A stretch of 64,000 nt of DNA from Allium sativum (lineage: Eukaryota; Streptophyta; Magnoliopsida; Asparagales; Amaryllidaceae). Each line of letters starts with the position of its first letter. The first letter of the stretch is position 1. Below the pieces are notes generated by a model. That model made no database searches. It was not told the origin of the DNA and saw nothing but the letters and a program-made list of their open reading frames with translations. The DNA lies in contig CM060910.1 in NCBI GenBank assembly GCA_030737875.1, positions 69,324,501-69,388,500 on the forward strand, given 5' to 3'. A program made the position numbers and the translations under genes. Below, piece by piece: positions 47,689 to 61,400 of this stretch.

Positions 47689-49799
47689 TGAAACGACCCG
47701 AACTTCCCCGTGAAGGAAAGCCCGGAATTAGTTGAGAACACGACAAATCAGAACATAAACAGAAGAACATTTCATTGCTTATTACAACAATTTACATCAA
47801 GGTACATAATATACAGAGTATGAACAAATAACATACATTTGATAAATATCAGAGATTTACAAATTACAATGCAGCGGAAAATAATCCAAAAAACAACTGA
47901 AAGAGATAAATGATACAGAGCTTTCCGAATATCGTTCCAGCTGTAAACCAGATCCTGTAAATATAAATCTGCAAAACCAAAAATACTAGCTACCCGTATG
48001 GAAAATAAGGGCACCCAGATGTTAGGTTAAAACAATAAACTCTCGGTCAGTCATGCGACTGGTGTGAGAACTAAAACAGTTATTTAAAACTTTACTTTAA
48101 AATCAAATATATCAAGGGACCACGCCGTATAACACGGAACTGGTTTCCTCCCAAGAATACCAGTGCATATAACAAAACAGCGCAATGCTTTTTGGAAAAA
48201 AATGAAGCTATCATAAGAATCAAGTCCTATCACACAATGCAACGCAAGCCGGAGGATAGAGTTTTACATTATGATAGTCAAACATGCTTGGTACGTTTAA
48301 AACAAATCATTTTGACACTATTATAGTTTAAAGTGCATGAAAACAACTTCGAATATAAATGTATCGATCATAGACGGCATAGTGCCCCATCCCACTATGT
48401 CGCCATACTAGGCTCTACAAATAAAACCGAAATGTCACGTATTCGAAGTTTGGATTTCTGTCTGTGAACCAAAGCAAAGGAACGTCCTTCCCGCTTCGAG
48501 ACAATCTAGCCCATGTCTCAGGCAAGTACTCAGTCAAGCCTTTGGATAGTCAGGGTCGGTTATCTGATGTGGATTAAAATGCCTGAGCACTACGTTTCCC
48601 CGCCCTGTGAGGCGTAAAATTGGTTTGTATAAAGACCATACCATCCATCGGCCCAGCAGTGCCGATGTATCTGAGGCGCCTCGCTATACATCATCCACAT
48701 AAGTAAAACGTCTGGGCGTGCAAAACCCAGACACCACTCCTAGCTAGAAGGAAACGCATGTCCTCCCTGATGTCCTCTCCCATTTCTGGTTCACACCAGG
48801 GTGTGAGGCTAGCGAATTAACGCTATACACAAAGCTACACTATATTAAAGCCGATCTTTGATCATCAACCACAAGACTCTGCTTTTCAATAGAAGCCTTG
48901 ACCATTTGCATCTCAGCATGCCACACAGACAATTCAAGCTATGCAACTGATGTCTATCAATCACACAGAATGAAATCCAATGTCAGACACATATCCGTCT
49001 ACATGTTCGTTCTGGGTTTGAACGAAACCGGAGGCACCTTATTCCTTGTCCCATATGTCCATTACAGGAGAGAGGTCCTCGCATATCCGGTCGATCTCCA
49101 AGTACGTCTGGTCGATCACCACTTATTACCTTGTCTTGGGTGTATAGCCCAATCAAGACATCAGTAATCATCCAAACGATGTGAAGACCTCTAGTCTTCA
49201 ACCACGTCTTCATAGTCGACTCATCGCCGATTCAGTTATTCAGAATGGGATAAACCCTGTTTTTCTGAATAACTCGCGTATATAATAAACAAGTGCTATA
49301 AAAACACAACATACACCTCATTCCAATTATGAATATTCTTTTATTTAAATATTCATATCCTTTGGGAAAGGTTCCCGTTAACTTTATCAAAGATAAATTC
49401 TTTAAAATTTATTCTTTAATCTTCCTATGGATATCAATTCAAACCAAATTATGGTTTATCCAAACTAGTCGGGATTAGCGAACAATACCGAAGTATTCAT
49501 TTGTTTAATTTCCCAATCCCAACCTATTCATCTCATGAAGTAAAACTGGTAATACTTCATATCTAACATCACGGTGTTATCGGTAAAATTAATTACCATT
49601 TCACGTTCAAATCTAATTAAAGATTTAACTATCGATTGGAGCAAAACTGGTGATACTCCATTCTCGATCATTTCTTGAATTTGATAATTTTAGTTATCAG
49701 ATTCACATTTCAATCTAATTAATGATTCATTAAAACTCTAATTCAGTTTTAATCTCCAAAAATCATTAGTTAATGATTTTCTTCAAAGTTAAGACATTA

Positions 49800-50710
49800 A
49801 TCTTATCTTTAACTGGGTTAAAGAACTAATGTCATTTAAAACACAGCTTACGATAAACCCAAAATCTCATTCCATTAATAATGGAATTTTCATGGAAATC
49901 AGATCGATATATATAATTGATATAAACTTCCATATCCAACTGATAATATAAATGGAATAACTGCAAAGCCTTTTAAATTCCATATATATTAACAGTATTC
50001 CTCTACAGAAGCTCAATTCGATTATTAACCAATCGAATTCCATTCAATTCCAAGTTAATATGTTAAATTGGAAAACTTTACTTTGGAAAATCTCCTTTAA
50101 ATCTTAACAAAAGATTTATAAATTCCAAATCACATTTCATTGTAAATCGGGTTAAAGAACGAATGTCGTTAAAAACACAGTTCGCAACAAACCCAATTCA
50201 CATTCCATTTCAAATCCAATTAAATGTTAATTAATTGGTAATTCTTCTCTACATCTTAATTAAAAGATTAATTCTTTTCACACGGGGTTTAAGAACAATG
50301 TTACTGAAGACCCCATCCCAACAGTCTCTAACTATAAATTAGTAAGTGAACAATTCCCTAAGTATTAATCCCGAAGGCCAAAACCAACATCAGATCAATA
50401 CCCAGGAAACCATTCAACTTAGCTAATCTCCAGTTAGTTTCTAATTTTCTCAACTCCATTGGGTTTAAGAACAGTATTATTAAAGATACCATTCACGACA
50501 AACCCAAAATCTTATTCCATTGTTAATCGGGTTAAAGAACAAGTGTTATTTAAAACACCGTTCATGATAAACCCAAAAACCAATTTAAATTCAATTCCAA
50601 CTAAATGTTAATTAATTGGTAAACTTCATTAAATCTTAATGAAAAGATTTAATCTTTTCTCAACTGGGTTTAAGAACAGTGTTCGTGAAGACACCGTTCA
50701 CGACAAACCC
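49800..50710. repeat. Dispersed repeat phrase in A's 3' LTR
   Basis: The phrase GGGTTAAAGAAC...TGTCATTTAAAACACAG...CGATAAACCCAAA recurs at about 49815, 50145, 50285, 50460, 50527 and 50665, with different spacers containing AATTAAATGTTAATTAATTGGTAA. The LTRs of B (about 39860, 40198, 40325, 47065, 47400, 47530) and the other LTR of A (57540-58430) have the same family. It looks like an old internal amplification that lengthened these LTRs compared with element 1. Confidence 0.65.
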
Positions 50711-52589
50711 AAAATCCTATTTGATATTAAATACAAGGCTCCGAATAGAAAATATATCGGCTTATATTCAATATCAAATTCTGAAATCAACAAATATCGT
50801 ATTGGAATAATGATATATATATCTTCCAAATTCCTCCACAATGTCCGTATAATCACAGAATCCAATATCCAAATATTCTGAAGATAATTTCGATTCAAAT
50901 CCATTCCAAATAATATATTGGAAATTCTGGTTATTTTTAAAACCCCTCTTAATCCAATTTATTTATTTAAAAATAATTGGATTTTATTTCTAGTTAATAA
51001 CTAGTTCATTTCAATAAAAATATATTTTTATCTGTTTAAATATGGATTTTTTCATCCCAATTCTTTCCAAATCATTTAATATGATTTTTCACAAATTATT
51101 GTTATTTTTAATAATTTTATCAAGGCCCGTACAATCGATTTCCATAAACGGCCATCGAACAACACTTACAGCGAACTTTTCCAAATTTGATTTGGACATA
51201 ATTCCAAATCCAACTGTTAGATTTCTAATTTCTTGTATCCGTTAGAAAGAACTTTTCGATACAAACGCAACAGTTCCGGTTTTAGGAGAATCTGATGGTT
51301 GGATCTCCTGTAATGTCCCTTCGAAGTCAATGGTCGAAATTCGCAAACTACCGCTGTGCGGCGCATTCTATTCAGGCCATTATATATATAATAAATATTA
51401 TATATATTTCATCGATTTTCATTTCAAACGTATTTTATAAATTGTTTTAAATTCGTTTTCAAAACGATTTCAACTTCATATTCGGTTTCAAATCAAAATT
51501 GGATATTCGTTATCATTATAATATATAAATGATAATATTTTCAAAATATCAGATTTTTGAAATCATTTCCTTTTTGATATTCATTATAAAAATGAATAAA
51601 ATCGATATAAATAACGCTCACGTTAAATTGGTGCACATCTAATCGACACGACTTTATATATTTCAATAATTTCCTGTCCATCCAAAATCGGACATCAAAA
51701 ACCAGATTTTGATCTTTTACTAAATATTATTTTAAAATATTCATTATTTTAAAATAATCATTATTTTTAAAACATTCATTCTTTCTAAATTGGAATCAGA
51801 CACAGCCAATTACCATAAAATGTTATTTATATGGATTTTATACAACACATGTATTCAACAACAATGATAAACAATCAGCCATCATCCAAAGTGCATTCTA
51901 CACTATATAAGCATTAAATATAAATATTTAACTCTTACCATAGCCTGTCAATCAATTGATTGACATACATCTAGTTATTGGGACTAGTGTATGTCATATA
52001 TCACCCCAATACCTATGTGGGGTTTCAATCAACAAACATCGAATATTATTTGTGCAGTTGGGCGATGTGTAAAATTTATCGTCCCAATCAATATCAGTCA
52101 AATGGGTGTACATAAACAAATCATTCGATTTGTAAATGAATATTTATATTTTACATTCCACGTTAAAAATTACATTTTTAAGTATACAATATTGTATTCA
52201 ACTCATGTATATTCTATTCAATTCCTTTATACAATAAAATGATATTTTATTTTAGAAAATTTTGGCGGCATAACGGCGTGATACTAGAACCGGGAGAAGG
52301 TCTAACCTTATCCCTCGCCCAATAATGGCTCGCGCCATATACAAACCAAATCTAATCCATTCAATTCACATCACCAATCCCAATTCGAACAAATACATTA
52401 ATCAACACAAACAATTAAATAAGTTGTCCATGGTTTGTGGATGACGTGGAACAGTTCATATATGCAGTTATAGATAAATAACTATACAAAGAAAATTATA
52501 GTGAGGAGTTCTAACCTTTGGTTTCCACTCCTTCATTCTTTATTTTTGAACGGTTCTGATTTGGATTCGTTTCCCGCCCATCCCATCAC

Positions 52590-53190
52590 ACAATGTTTCA
52601 TGTTGTTCATAGTAAAAATCACATTTTTAATATGATGTTTATTTATTAAAAAATCACATTTTTATACCGCTATTCCTATGATAAAAATCATATTTTTAAT
52701 TCGCTACATAAATAAAATTCATATTTTTATATCGCCAACTTTATAATAAAAACCCAATTTTTATCATATCACATATATTGTAAATTCAACACCATAATGA
52801 CAAGAAACCACATACTTATTTCGCTAACTTTATAATGAAAAACATATTTTTAAACACTTAAAAGTCATACTTTTAGATGACTAAAATCCTATCGTCATAC
52901 AATTTAAAAATCGTATCTTTATTTCTTTACATACATGAAGAAAAAAATCAAATCTTTTCCCATATATAAAATTCAATTGTTCTGCTTATAAAAATTCACA
53001 CTTTCTACCTATAAAAATTCAGTCTTTCTAGCTATAAAAATTCAATCTTTCTACCAATATAAATTCAATCTTTCTACATATAAAAATTCGATTTTTATTA
53101 ACATATAAATCCCCTTTTTATTAACATAAAAATCATATTTTTCATTAACATAAAAATTATATAAATAAATAAATAACAAAGCTATATATA
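52590..53190. repeat. AT minisatellite in A's 3' LTR
   Basis: Units around TAAAAATCATATTTTTA and, nearer the leader, TATAAAAATTCAATCTTTCTACC repeated about five times (52975-53095). The counterpart in the other LTR is 60300-60860. Confidence 0.75.
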
Positions 53191-53201
53191 AAAACACTTA
53201 C

Positions 53202-53600
53202 AGATTTTAGCAAGAGAGGGGGGTGTGCCATCGTTTGAGGTCGGAGGATGGCCGGAGGATGGTCGCTGCCATTCGGCGGTGGTTGCAGGGCCCACGGGGT
53301 GCAGTGGCGGTCGATTTGGGGATAGGGGGTTTGCGGTGGAAGGAGGGGATCGAGAAGAGTAGGAGGTGCGCCTGAGTTTATCGGAAGGGGGCGGCGGTCG
53401 GAAGGCGTGGCGGTGGAGGAGCGACGCGGGTTTAGACGTCTAGTTTTTTTTTTCCTTTTTTAATCTTTCCGTCAGGGAGAGAGAATGGCCAAAGGGGGGG
53501 TTGACTTCAAATAGAACAGTATGGGGGGATTATAAAAATATATATTTAATTCCATTTAATTTCAAAAAAGGTACGTCTTTATTCCGAACTCCAATCCAAA
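53202..53600 (-). promoter_or_regulatory. Promoter-like region and GC-rich leader, A 3' LTR
   Basis: In element sense a TATATATTTTTATAATC region (about 53530-53555) is followed by a CT-rich leader (CTCTCTCCCTGACGG) and a GC-rich block rich in CCGCC. It ends at AAAATCT/GTAAGTG with GT at 53201-53200, a near-consensus donor. Promoter and splicing are inferred. Confidence 0.48.
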
Positions 53601-54423
53601 CTCACTGACCATCGTCCCTAGCTAATTACCCCTGTTTCGAACACAATGCGATATGTTTCATAGGCCAATTCGATCGTTTCGTTCCCGCTAAATTTAAATA
53701 TATATATATATTTAATTTAACATACATTTTAATTTACCGGGCCAACATACTGACTCTAAAAATTCCAGAAAAATTATTTCTAGCTTCATTTTGACGATAC
53801 GGTCCTAACAAAACTAATTTTGTAGAATTTGGAGACTGTTTGAAAAATGGTCATTTTCCAATCGATTAAATTCAAACTAAAATTACCAAACACATTTAAA
53901 TTCACCACGCTCACATATTGATTCCAAAAATTATGAAAATTGGAATCTAGCAATAATTTGACATTCCGGATCCAAAAAAAGTGGTCTTGTCAAAAACGGA
54001 GGTCGTTTGCAAAATCGCTATTTTTAAGGGCTATATTTTCACAGCAACTATTCTGAGTTTTCAAGTGGAAATAACTTTTTATTCCCGCTATGAAAATTGA
54101 TTTCTCCAATTTGTTGGAAAGATATTTTCAAATAGATTCTAATATTTTTGGTTTCACTAAAATCCGGTTTATTTTGAATCCTGCACATTCATTTGAAGTT
54201 TAAAATCGAATTTTCAAACTAGCGCGCCATTTTCAATTCCTTTTATAATTAAAATAAATATTTGTATTCTAACTTCGATTTAAACAAATACATACGTTCT
54301 AACTCTATTCAAAATAAATTTCTGGCCATTATTATTTAAAATAAATCATTTTAAATATTCAAAATCCATTAAAATTGCCAAAATAAAAATTTTAAATTGG
54401 TTCTGATTTTCTGGGTTGTTACA

Positions 54424-54440
54424 AACTCCCCCACTTAAAA
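54424..54440 (-). other. Polypurine tract of element A
   Basis: The plus strand reads AACTCCCCCACTTAAAA directly after the LTR end. In element sense this is the purine run AAGTGGGGGAGTT before the 3' LTR. Same as in element 1 apart from one base. Confidence 0.9.
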
Positions 54441-55398
54441 TCCTTTCGTCCTCGAAAATGAATGGAGCTGAAAGTTGTTTAACAAACCAAATCCACTTTC
54501 AGTTTGGTTTTCATTCTTCAACTTTTTAGTTTCTAAGAATTTTTAATTTTTCAAAAATTTGGCAGACACCCTAAAATTTCGCCATGACCTCCTTTGTACG
54601 GGGAGCACCGGGAAAATCCCCAAACCGCCATACAGGCCCTCTCATCTCAAAAAGAAAAAGAAAAAAGCCAAGCGGCTCATAAAATCATCCAAACCCAAGA
54701 AATTTGTAAACATGTACCTATTTTGTCGGGCATACAATTTTATTCCTCTTCTCTAGCCTCCTTGTTATGACCTGTTAACACATATATATATGTACATGCA
54801 TGTATTTCCAAGCAATTTGCAATTCCTTTCAAATTTGACTATATTTGGCTTAATGTTTCAAAATTTTAATTAATCAAACAACACAATCATCCATCAATTA
54901 GTTGATTATCGTTTCAAATTCATAATTTTGATATATATATATAGAAAATCATGTTTTTGATGCCAATTCACAACAATAGCCCTATCTAGTTTTGGTTCTC
55001 ACACCAATCAATTGGAAATATACGGAAATCCCATTTTTAAAGCTCGAACATAAGCTTTGATGAAGGCTTGGTCATTATCAAAATCATCTCCATGTGACTA
55101 GAGTGTGATTCTATATCTATCCAATATATTAAAATTTCAAATATACGTTCATGACGCATATATGCAAAATCTTATATACTCGATTGTAAAAAATAAAATA
55201 ATATGCTCAAATACGTATAATTAGATTTAAATTTTCAAAATTGAATTTGATTTTAAAATTTTCACTCTTCGCACTCGTTCTAGGATACTACCGATCCTAT
55301 CTCTAATGAGCCATTCTCATTGGATATTAGTAATCCAATATCTGATGAATTCTTTCGTTCGGTTCTAATGTGCCTTGTTCTCGAGCTCTGTAAACCAA
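54441..55398 (-). other. Non-coding interior of element A
   Basis: Less than 1 kb. The polypurine side matches element 1's 5213-5400 and the primer side matches its 10680-10800 (CTCGTTCTAGGATACT, GATCCTATCT). The whole coding region of element 1 is missing between. It also shares CATGTACCTATTTTGTCGGGCATACA with element B. One 65-codon ORF (54559-54756) is antisense and Lys-rich by virtue of an AAAAAG run. It is not supported as a gene. Confidence 0.82.
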
Positions 55399-55399
55399 A

Positions 55400-55411
55400 G
55401 CTCTGATACCA
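55400..55411 (-). other. Primer-binding site of element A
   Basis: In element sense TGGTATCAGAGC, a perfect initiator tRNA-Met type site, two bases from the 5' LTR end at 55414. Confidence 0.93.
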
Positions 55412-55413
55412 AC

Positions 55414-58400
55414 TGAAACAACCCGAACTTTCCTGTGAAGAAAAGCCCCGATTGAGTTGAGAACATGACAAATCAGAGCACAAACAGAAGAACATTTCAT
55501 TGCTTATTACAACAATTTACATCAGGGTACAGAATATACAAAGTACGAACAAATAACATACATTTGATAAATATCAGAGATTAACAAATTATAACGCATC
55601 GGAAAATAATCCAAAGCACAACTGAAAGAGATAAACGGATATAGAGCTTTCCGAATATCATTCCAACTGTAAACTGTGATCCTGTGAATATAAATCTGCA
55701 AAACCAAAACTACTAGCTGCCCGTGTAGAAATAAGGGCACCCAGAGTTTAGGTTAAAACAATAAACTACAGGTCTGTTATGTGACTAGCGTGAGAACTAA
55801 AATAGTTATTTAAAACTTTACTTTAAAATTAGATATATCAAGAGACCACCCCATATAACACAAAATGGGTTTCCTCCCAAGAATACCAGTGCATATAACA
55901 AAACAGCGCAATGCTTTTTGAAAAAAAATGAAGCTATTATAAGACTCAGATCCTATCACACAATGCAACGCAAGCCGGAGGATAGAGTTTTACATTATAT
56001 AGCCAAACATGCTTGGTACGTTTAAAACAAATCATTTTGATATCATTATTGTGTAAAGTGTATGAAAAAAACTTCAAATATAAATGTATCAATCATAGAT
56101 GGTATAGTGCCCCATCCCACTATGTCGCCATACTAGGCTCTAAAAATAAAACAAAAAATGTCACGTATTGGAAGCTTGGATTTCCGTCTGTGAACCAATG
56201 CAAGGGATCGTCCTTCCCGCTTCGAGACAATCTAGCCCATGTCTCAGGCAAGTACTCAGCCAAGCCTTTGGTCGTCAAGGTCGGTTCACTCGATGTTGAT
56301 TAAAATGCCTGAACACTATGTTGCCCCGCCCTATGGGGCAGAAAATTGGTCTGTATAAAGACCATACCATCCATCGGCCCAGCAGTGCCGATATATCCGA
56401 GGCGCCTCGCTATCCATCATCCACATAAGTAAAAAGTCTGGGCATGCAAAACCCAGACGCCACTCCTAGCTAGAAGGAAACGCATGTCCTCCCTGATGTC
56501 CTCTCCCGTTTCTGGTTCACACCGGGGTGTGAGGCTCGCGAATTAACGCTATACACAAAGCTATGCTATATTAAATCCGTACTTTGATCATCAACCACAA
56601 GACTCTTCTTTTCAACAGAAGCCTTGATCATTTGCATCTCAGCATGCCACACAGGAAATTAACACTATGCAACCGACGTCTATCAATCACACAGAATGAA
56701 ATCCAATGCCAGGCACACATCCATTTACAAGTTCGTTCTGGGTCTGAACGAAACCGGAGGCACCTTATTCCTTGTCCCATATGTCCCATACAAGAGAGAG
56801 GTCCTCGCATATCCGGTTGATCTCCAAGTACGTCTGGACGATCACCACTTATTACCTTATCTTGGGTGTACAGCCCAATCAAGACATCAGTAATCAACCA
56901 AACTATGTGAAGACCTCCAGTCTTCAACCACCGTCTTCATCGTCGAGTCATCGCCGTTTCAATTATTCAGAATGGGATAAACTCGGCCTTTCTGAATAAC
57001 TCGCGTGTATAATAAACAAGTACTATAAAAACACAACATACGCCTCATTCCAATTCTGAATATTCTTTTATTTAAATATTCATATCCTTTGGGAAGGGTC
57101 CCCATTAATTTTATCAAAGATAAATTCTTTAAAATTTATTCTTTAATCATCCTACGGATATCGATTCAAACCAAATTATGGTTTATCCAAACTAGTCTGG
57201 ATTAGTGAACCTTATCGAAGTAATCATTTGTTTAATTTCCCAATCCCAACCAATTCATCCCATGAAGTAAAACTTGTAATACTTCATATCTAACACCACG
57301 GTGTTATTGGTAAAATTAATTACCATTTCACGTTCAAATCTAATTAAAGATTTAACTATCGCTTGGAGCAAAACTGGTGATACTCCATTCTCGATCATTT
57401 CTTGAATTTGATAATTTTAGTTATCAGATTCACATTTCAATCTAATTAAATATTCATTAAAACACTAATTCAGTTTTAATCTCCAAAAATCATTAGTTAA
57501 TGATTTTCGTCAAAGTTAAGAAATTAATCTTATCTTTAACTGGGTCAAAGAATTAATGTCATTTAAAACACAGCTCACGATAAACCAAATTCTCATTCCA
57601 TTAACAATGGAATTTTCATGGAAATTAGATCGATATATATAATCGATATAAACATCCATATCCAACCAATAATATAAATGGAATAACAACAAAGCCTTTT
57701 AAATTCCATATATATTAACAGTCTTCCTCTACACAAGCTCACTTCGATTATTACCAAATCGAATACCATTCAATTCCAATTTAATATGTTAAATTGGAAA
57801 AATTTACTTTGGAAAATCTCCTTTAAATCTTAACAAAAGATTTATAAATTCCAAATCTCATTTCACTGTAAATCGGATTAAAGAATGAATGTCGTTAAAA
57901 ACACAGTTTACAATAAACCCAATTCACATTTCATTTCAAATCCAATTAAATGTTAATTAATTGGTAATTCTTCTCTACATCTTAATTAAAAGATTTATTC
58001 TTTTCACATGGGTTTAAGAACAGTGTTGCTGAAGACCCCATCCCATCAGTCTCTAACTGTAAATTAGAAAGAGAACAATTCCCTAAGTATTAATCCAGAA
58101 GGCTGAAACCAACATCAGATCAATACACAGGAAACCATTAAACTTAGCTAATCTCCAGTTAGTTTCTAATTTTCTCAAATCCATTGGGTTAAGAAAAATA
58201 TTATTAAAGATACCATTCACGACAAACCCAAAATGTCATACCATTGTTAATCGGGTTAAAGAACAAGTGTTATTTAAAACACCTTTCACGATAAACCCAA
58301 AAACCAATTTCAATTCAATTCAAATTAAATGTTAATTAATTAGTAAACTTCATTAAATCTTAATGAAAAGATTTAATCTTTTCTCAACTCGGTTTAAGAA

Positions 58401-61400
58401 CAGTGTTAGTGAAGACATCGTTCACGACAAACCCAAAATCCTATTTTATATTAAATGCAAGGCTCTGAATAGAAAATATATCAGCTTATATTCAATATCA
58501 AATTCTGAAATCAACAAATATCGTATTGGAATAACGATATATATATCTTCCAAATTCCTCCACAATGTCCGTATAATCATTGAATCCAATATCGAAATAT
58601 TCCGAAGATAATTTCGATTCAAATCCATTCCAATTTATATATTTGACATTCTGGTTATTTTTAAAACCCCTCTCAATCCAGTTTATTTATTTAAAAATAA
58701 TTGGATTTCATTTCTAGTTAATAACTAATTCATTTCAATAAAGATATATTTTTATCTTTTTAAATAAGGAATTTTTCATTCTAATTCTTTCCAAATCATT
58801 TATTATGATTTTTCACAAATTATTGTTATTTTTAATAATTTCATCAAGGCTCGTACAGTCGATTTCCATAAATGGCCATCGAACTGCACTTACAACGACC
58901 TTTTCCAAATTTGATTTGGACATAATTCCAAATCCAACTGTTAAGTTTATAATTTCTTGTATCTGTTAGAAAGCACTTTTCGATACGAACCCAAAGGTTC
59001 CAGTTTGAGGAGAATCTGATGGTCGGATCTCCCGTAATGTCCCTTCGAAGTCAATGGTCGAAATTCGCAAACTATCGCGGTGCGGCGCGTTCTATTCAGG
59101 CCATTATATATATAATATATATTATATATATTTCATTGATTTCCATTTCAAACGTATTTTATAAATTGTTTTAAATTCGTTTTCAGAACGATTTCAACTT
59201 CATATTCAATTTCAAATCAAAATTGGATATTCCTTATCACTATAATATATAAATGATAATATTTTCAAAAAATGGGATTTTGAAATCATTTCCTTTATGA
59301 CATTCGTTATAAAAATGAATAAAATCGATATAAATATCGTTCACGTCAAAATGGTGCATATCTACTCAACACGGCTTTATATATTTCAATAATTTCGTAT
59401 CCATCCAAAGTCGGACATCAAAAATCAGATTTTGATCTTTTACTAAATATTATTTTAAAATATTCATTGTTTTAAAATAATCGTTATTTTTAAAATATTC
59501 ATTTTTTCTAAACTAGAATCAGACACAGTCAATTACCATATAATGTTATTTATATGGATTTCATAAAACACATGTATTCAACAACAATGATAAACAATCA
59601 ACCATCATTCAACGTGCATTCTACACTGTATAAGCATTAAATATAAATATTTAACGATTACCATAGCCTGTTGACCAACTGATTGACATCCAGCTAATTA
59701 TTGGGACTGGTGTATGTCATATACTATCCTGATACCCGTATGGGGTTTTAATCAACAAACACCGAATAGTATTTGAGCGGTCAGGCGATATGTAAAATTT
59801 ATCGTTCCAACCAATATCAGTCAAATGGGTGTACATAAACAAATCATTCGATTTGTAAATGAATATTTATATTTTACATTCCACGTTAAAAATTATATTT
59901 TTAACTATAAAATATTTTATTCAACTCATGTATATTCTATTCAATTCCTTTATATAATAAAAATGATATTTTTATTTTAGACAATTTTGGTGGCATAACG
60001 GCGCGATACTAGAACCGGGAGAAGGTCTAGCCTTATCCCTCACGCCATATACAAATCTAATCCATTCAATTCACATCACCAATCCCAATTCAAACAAATA
60101 TAGCAATCAACACGAACAACGAAACAAGTCGTCCATGGTTTGTGGACGACGGGGAAGTGTTCATATATGCAGTTATAAATATATAACTGTACAAAGAAAA
60201 ATATAGTGAGGAGTTCTCACCTTTGGTTTCCACTCCTTCATTCTTTATTTCTAAATGGTTCTGATTTGGATTCGTTTCCCGCCCGTCCCATCACACAATG
60301 TTTCACGCTGTTCATAGTAAAAATCACATTTTTAATATGATGTTTATATATTAAAAAAAATCACATTTTTATACCGCTATTCCTATGATAAAAATCATAT
60401 TTTTAATTCGCTACATAAATAAAAATCATATTTTTATATCACCAAATTTATAATAAAAATCCAATTTTTATCTTGTCACATATATTGTAAAGATCACATC
60501 TTTATACATAAACGCCATATTGACAAAAAATCACATACTTATTTGGCTACCTTTGTAATGAAAATCATATTTTTAAACATTTAAAAATCATACTTTTATA
60601 TGACTAAAATCCTATCGTCATACAATTTAAAAATCGGATCTTTATTTCTCTACATACATGAAGAAAAAATCAAATCTTTTCCCATATAAAAATTAAATCT
60701 TTCTACTTATAAAAATTCAATCTTTCTACTTATAAAATTCAATCTTTCTACCTATAAAATTTTTATTTTTATTAGCATATAAATCCCCTTTTTATTAACA
60801 TAAAAATCATATTTTTCATTAAAATAAAAATCATATAAATAAATAAAAAATAAAGCTGTATATAAAAACACTTACAGGGTTTAGAGAGAGGGGTGGTGCA
60901 CCATCGTCTAAGGTTGGAGGATGGCCGGAGGATGGCCGCTGGCATTTAGCGGTGGTGGCAGGGCCCACGGGGGGCGGTGGCAGTCGATTTTGGGATATGG
61001 GAGTTTGCGGTGGAAGGAGGGGATCAAGAAGAAGAGGGGGCGCCTGAGTTGATCGGAAGGGGGAGGTTGTCGGAGGGAATGGCGGTGGATGAGCGACGCG
61101 GGTTTGGGCGTCTAGTTTTCTTTTCTTTTTTAATCTTTCCATCAGGGAGAGAGAATGGCCAAAGGGGAGGGGGTTGATTTCAAATAGAAGAGTATGGGGG
61201 GAAATTATAAAAATATATATTTAATTCCATTTAATTTCAAAAAGGAACGTTTTTTTTTCGAACTCCAATCCAAACTCACCAACTGTCGCCCCTAGCTAAT
61301 TACCCCCATTTCGAACACAATGGGATATGTTTCATAGGCCAATTCGATCGTTTCATTCAGTTTCCACTAAATTTAAATAGAAATCTATATATATTTAATT

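Larger units (their letters stand above)
47689..54423 (-). repeat. 3' LTR of element A
   Basis: Modules in plus-strand order: distal conserved block (about 49006-49170), several GTTTAAGAACAGTGTT / AAACCCAAAA phrases (49.8-50.7 kb), palindrome at 51285-51308, (TA)n near 51382-51410, inverted repeat GTCCA/TGGAT at 52426-52442, AT minisatellite 52590-53190, GC-rich leader 53202-53475 and AT-rich U3. No protein-coding content. Confidence 0.93.

Noticed and set aside
54559..54756. 65-codon plus-strand ORF in element A's interior
   Set aside because: Antisense to the element. A related frame in the solo LTR only reflects the shared non-coding segment, and B's version is broken.
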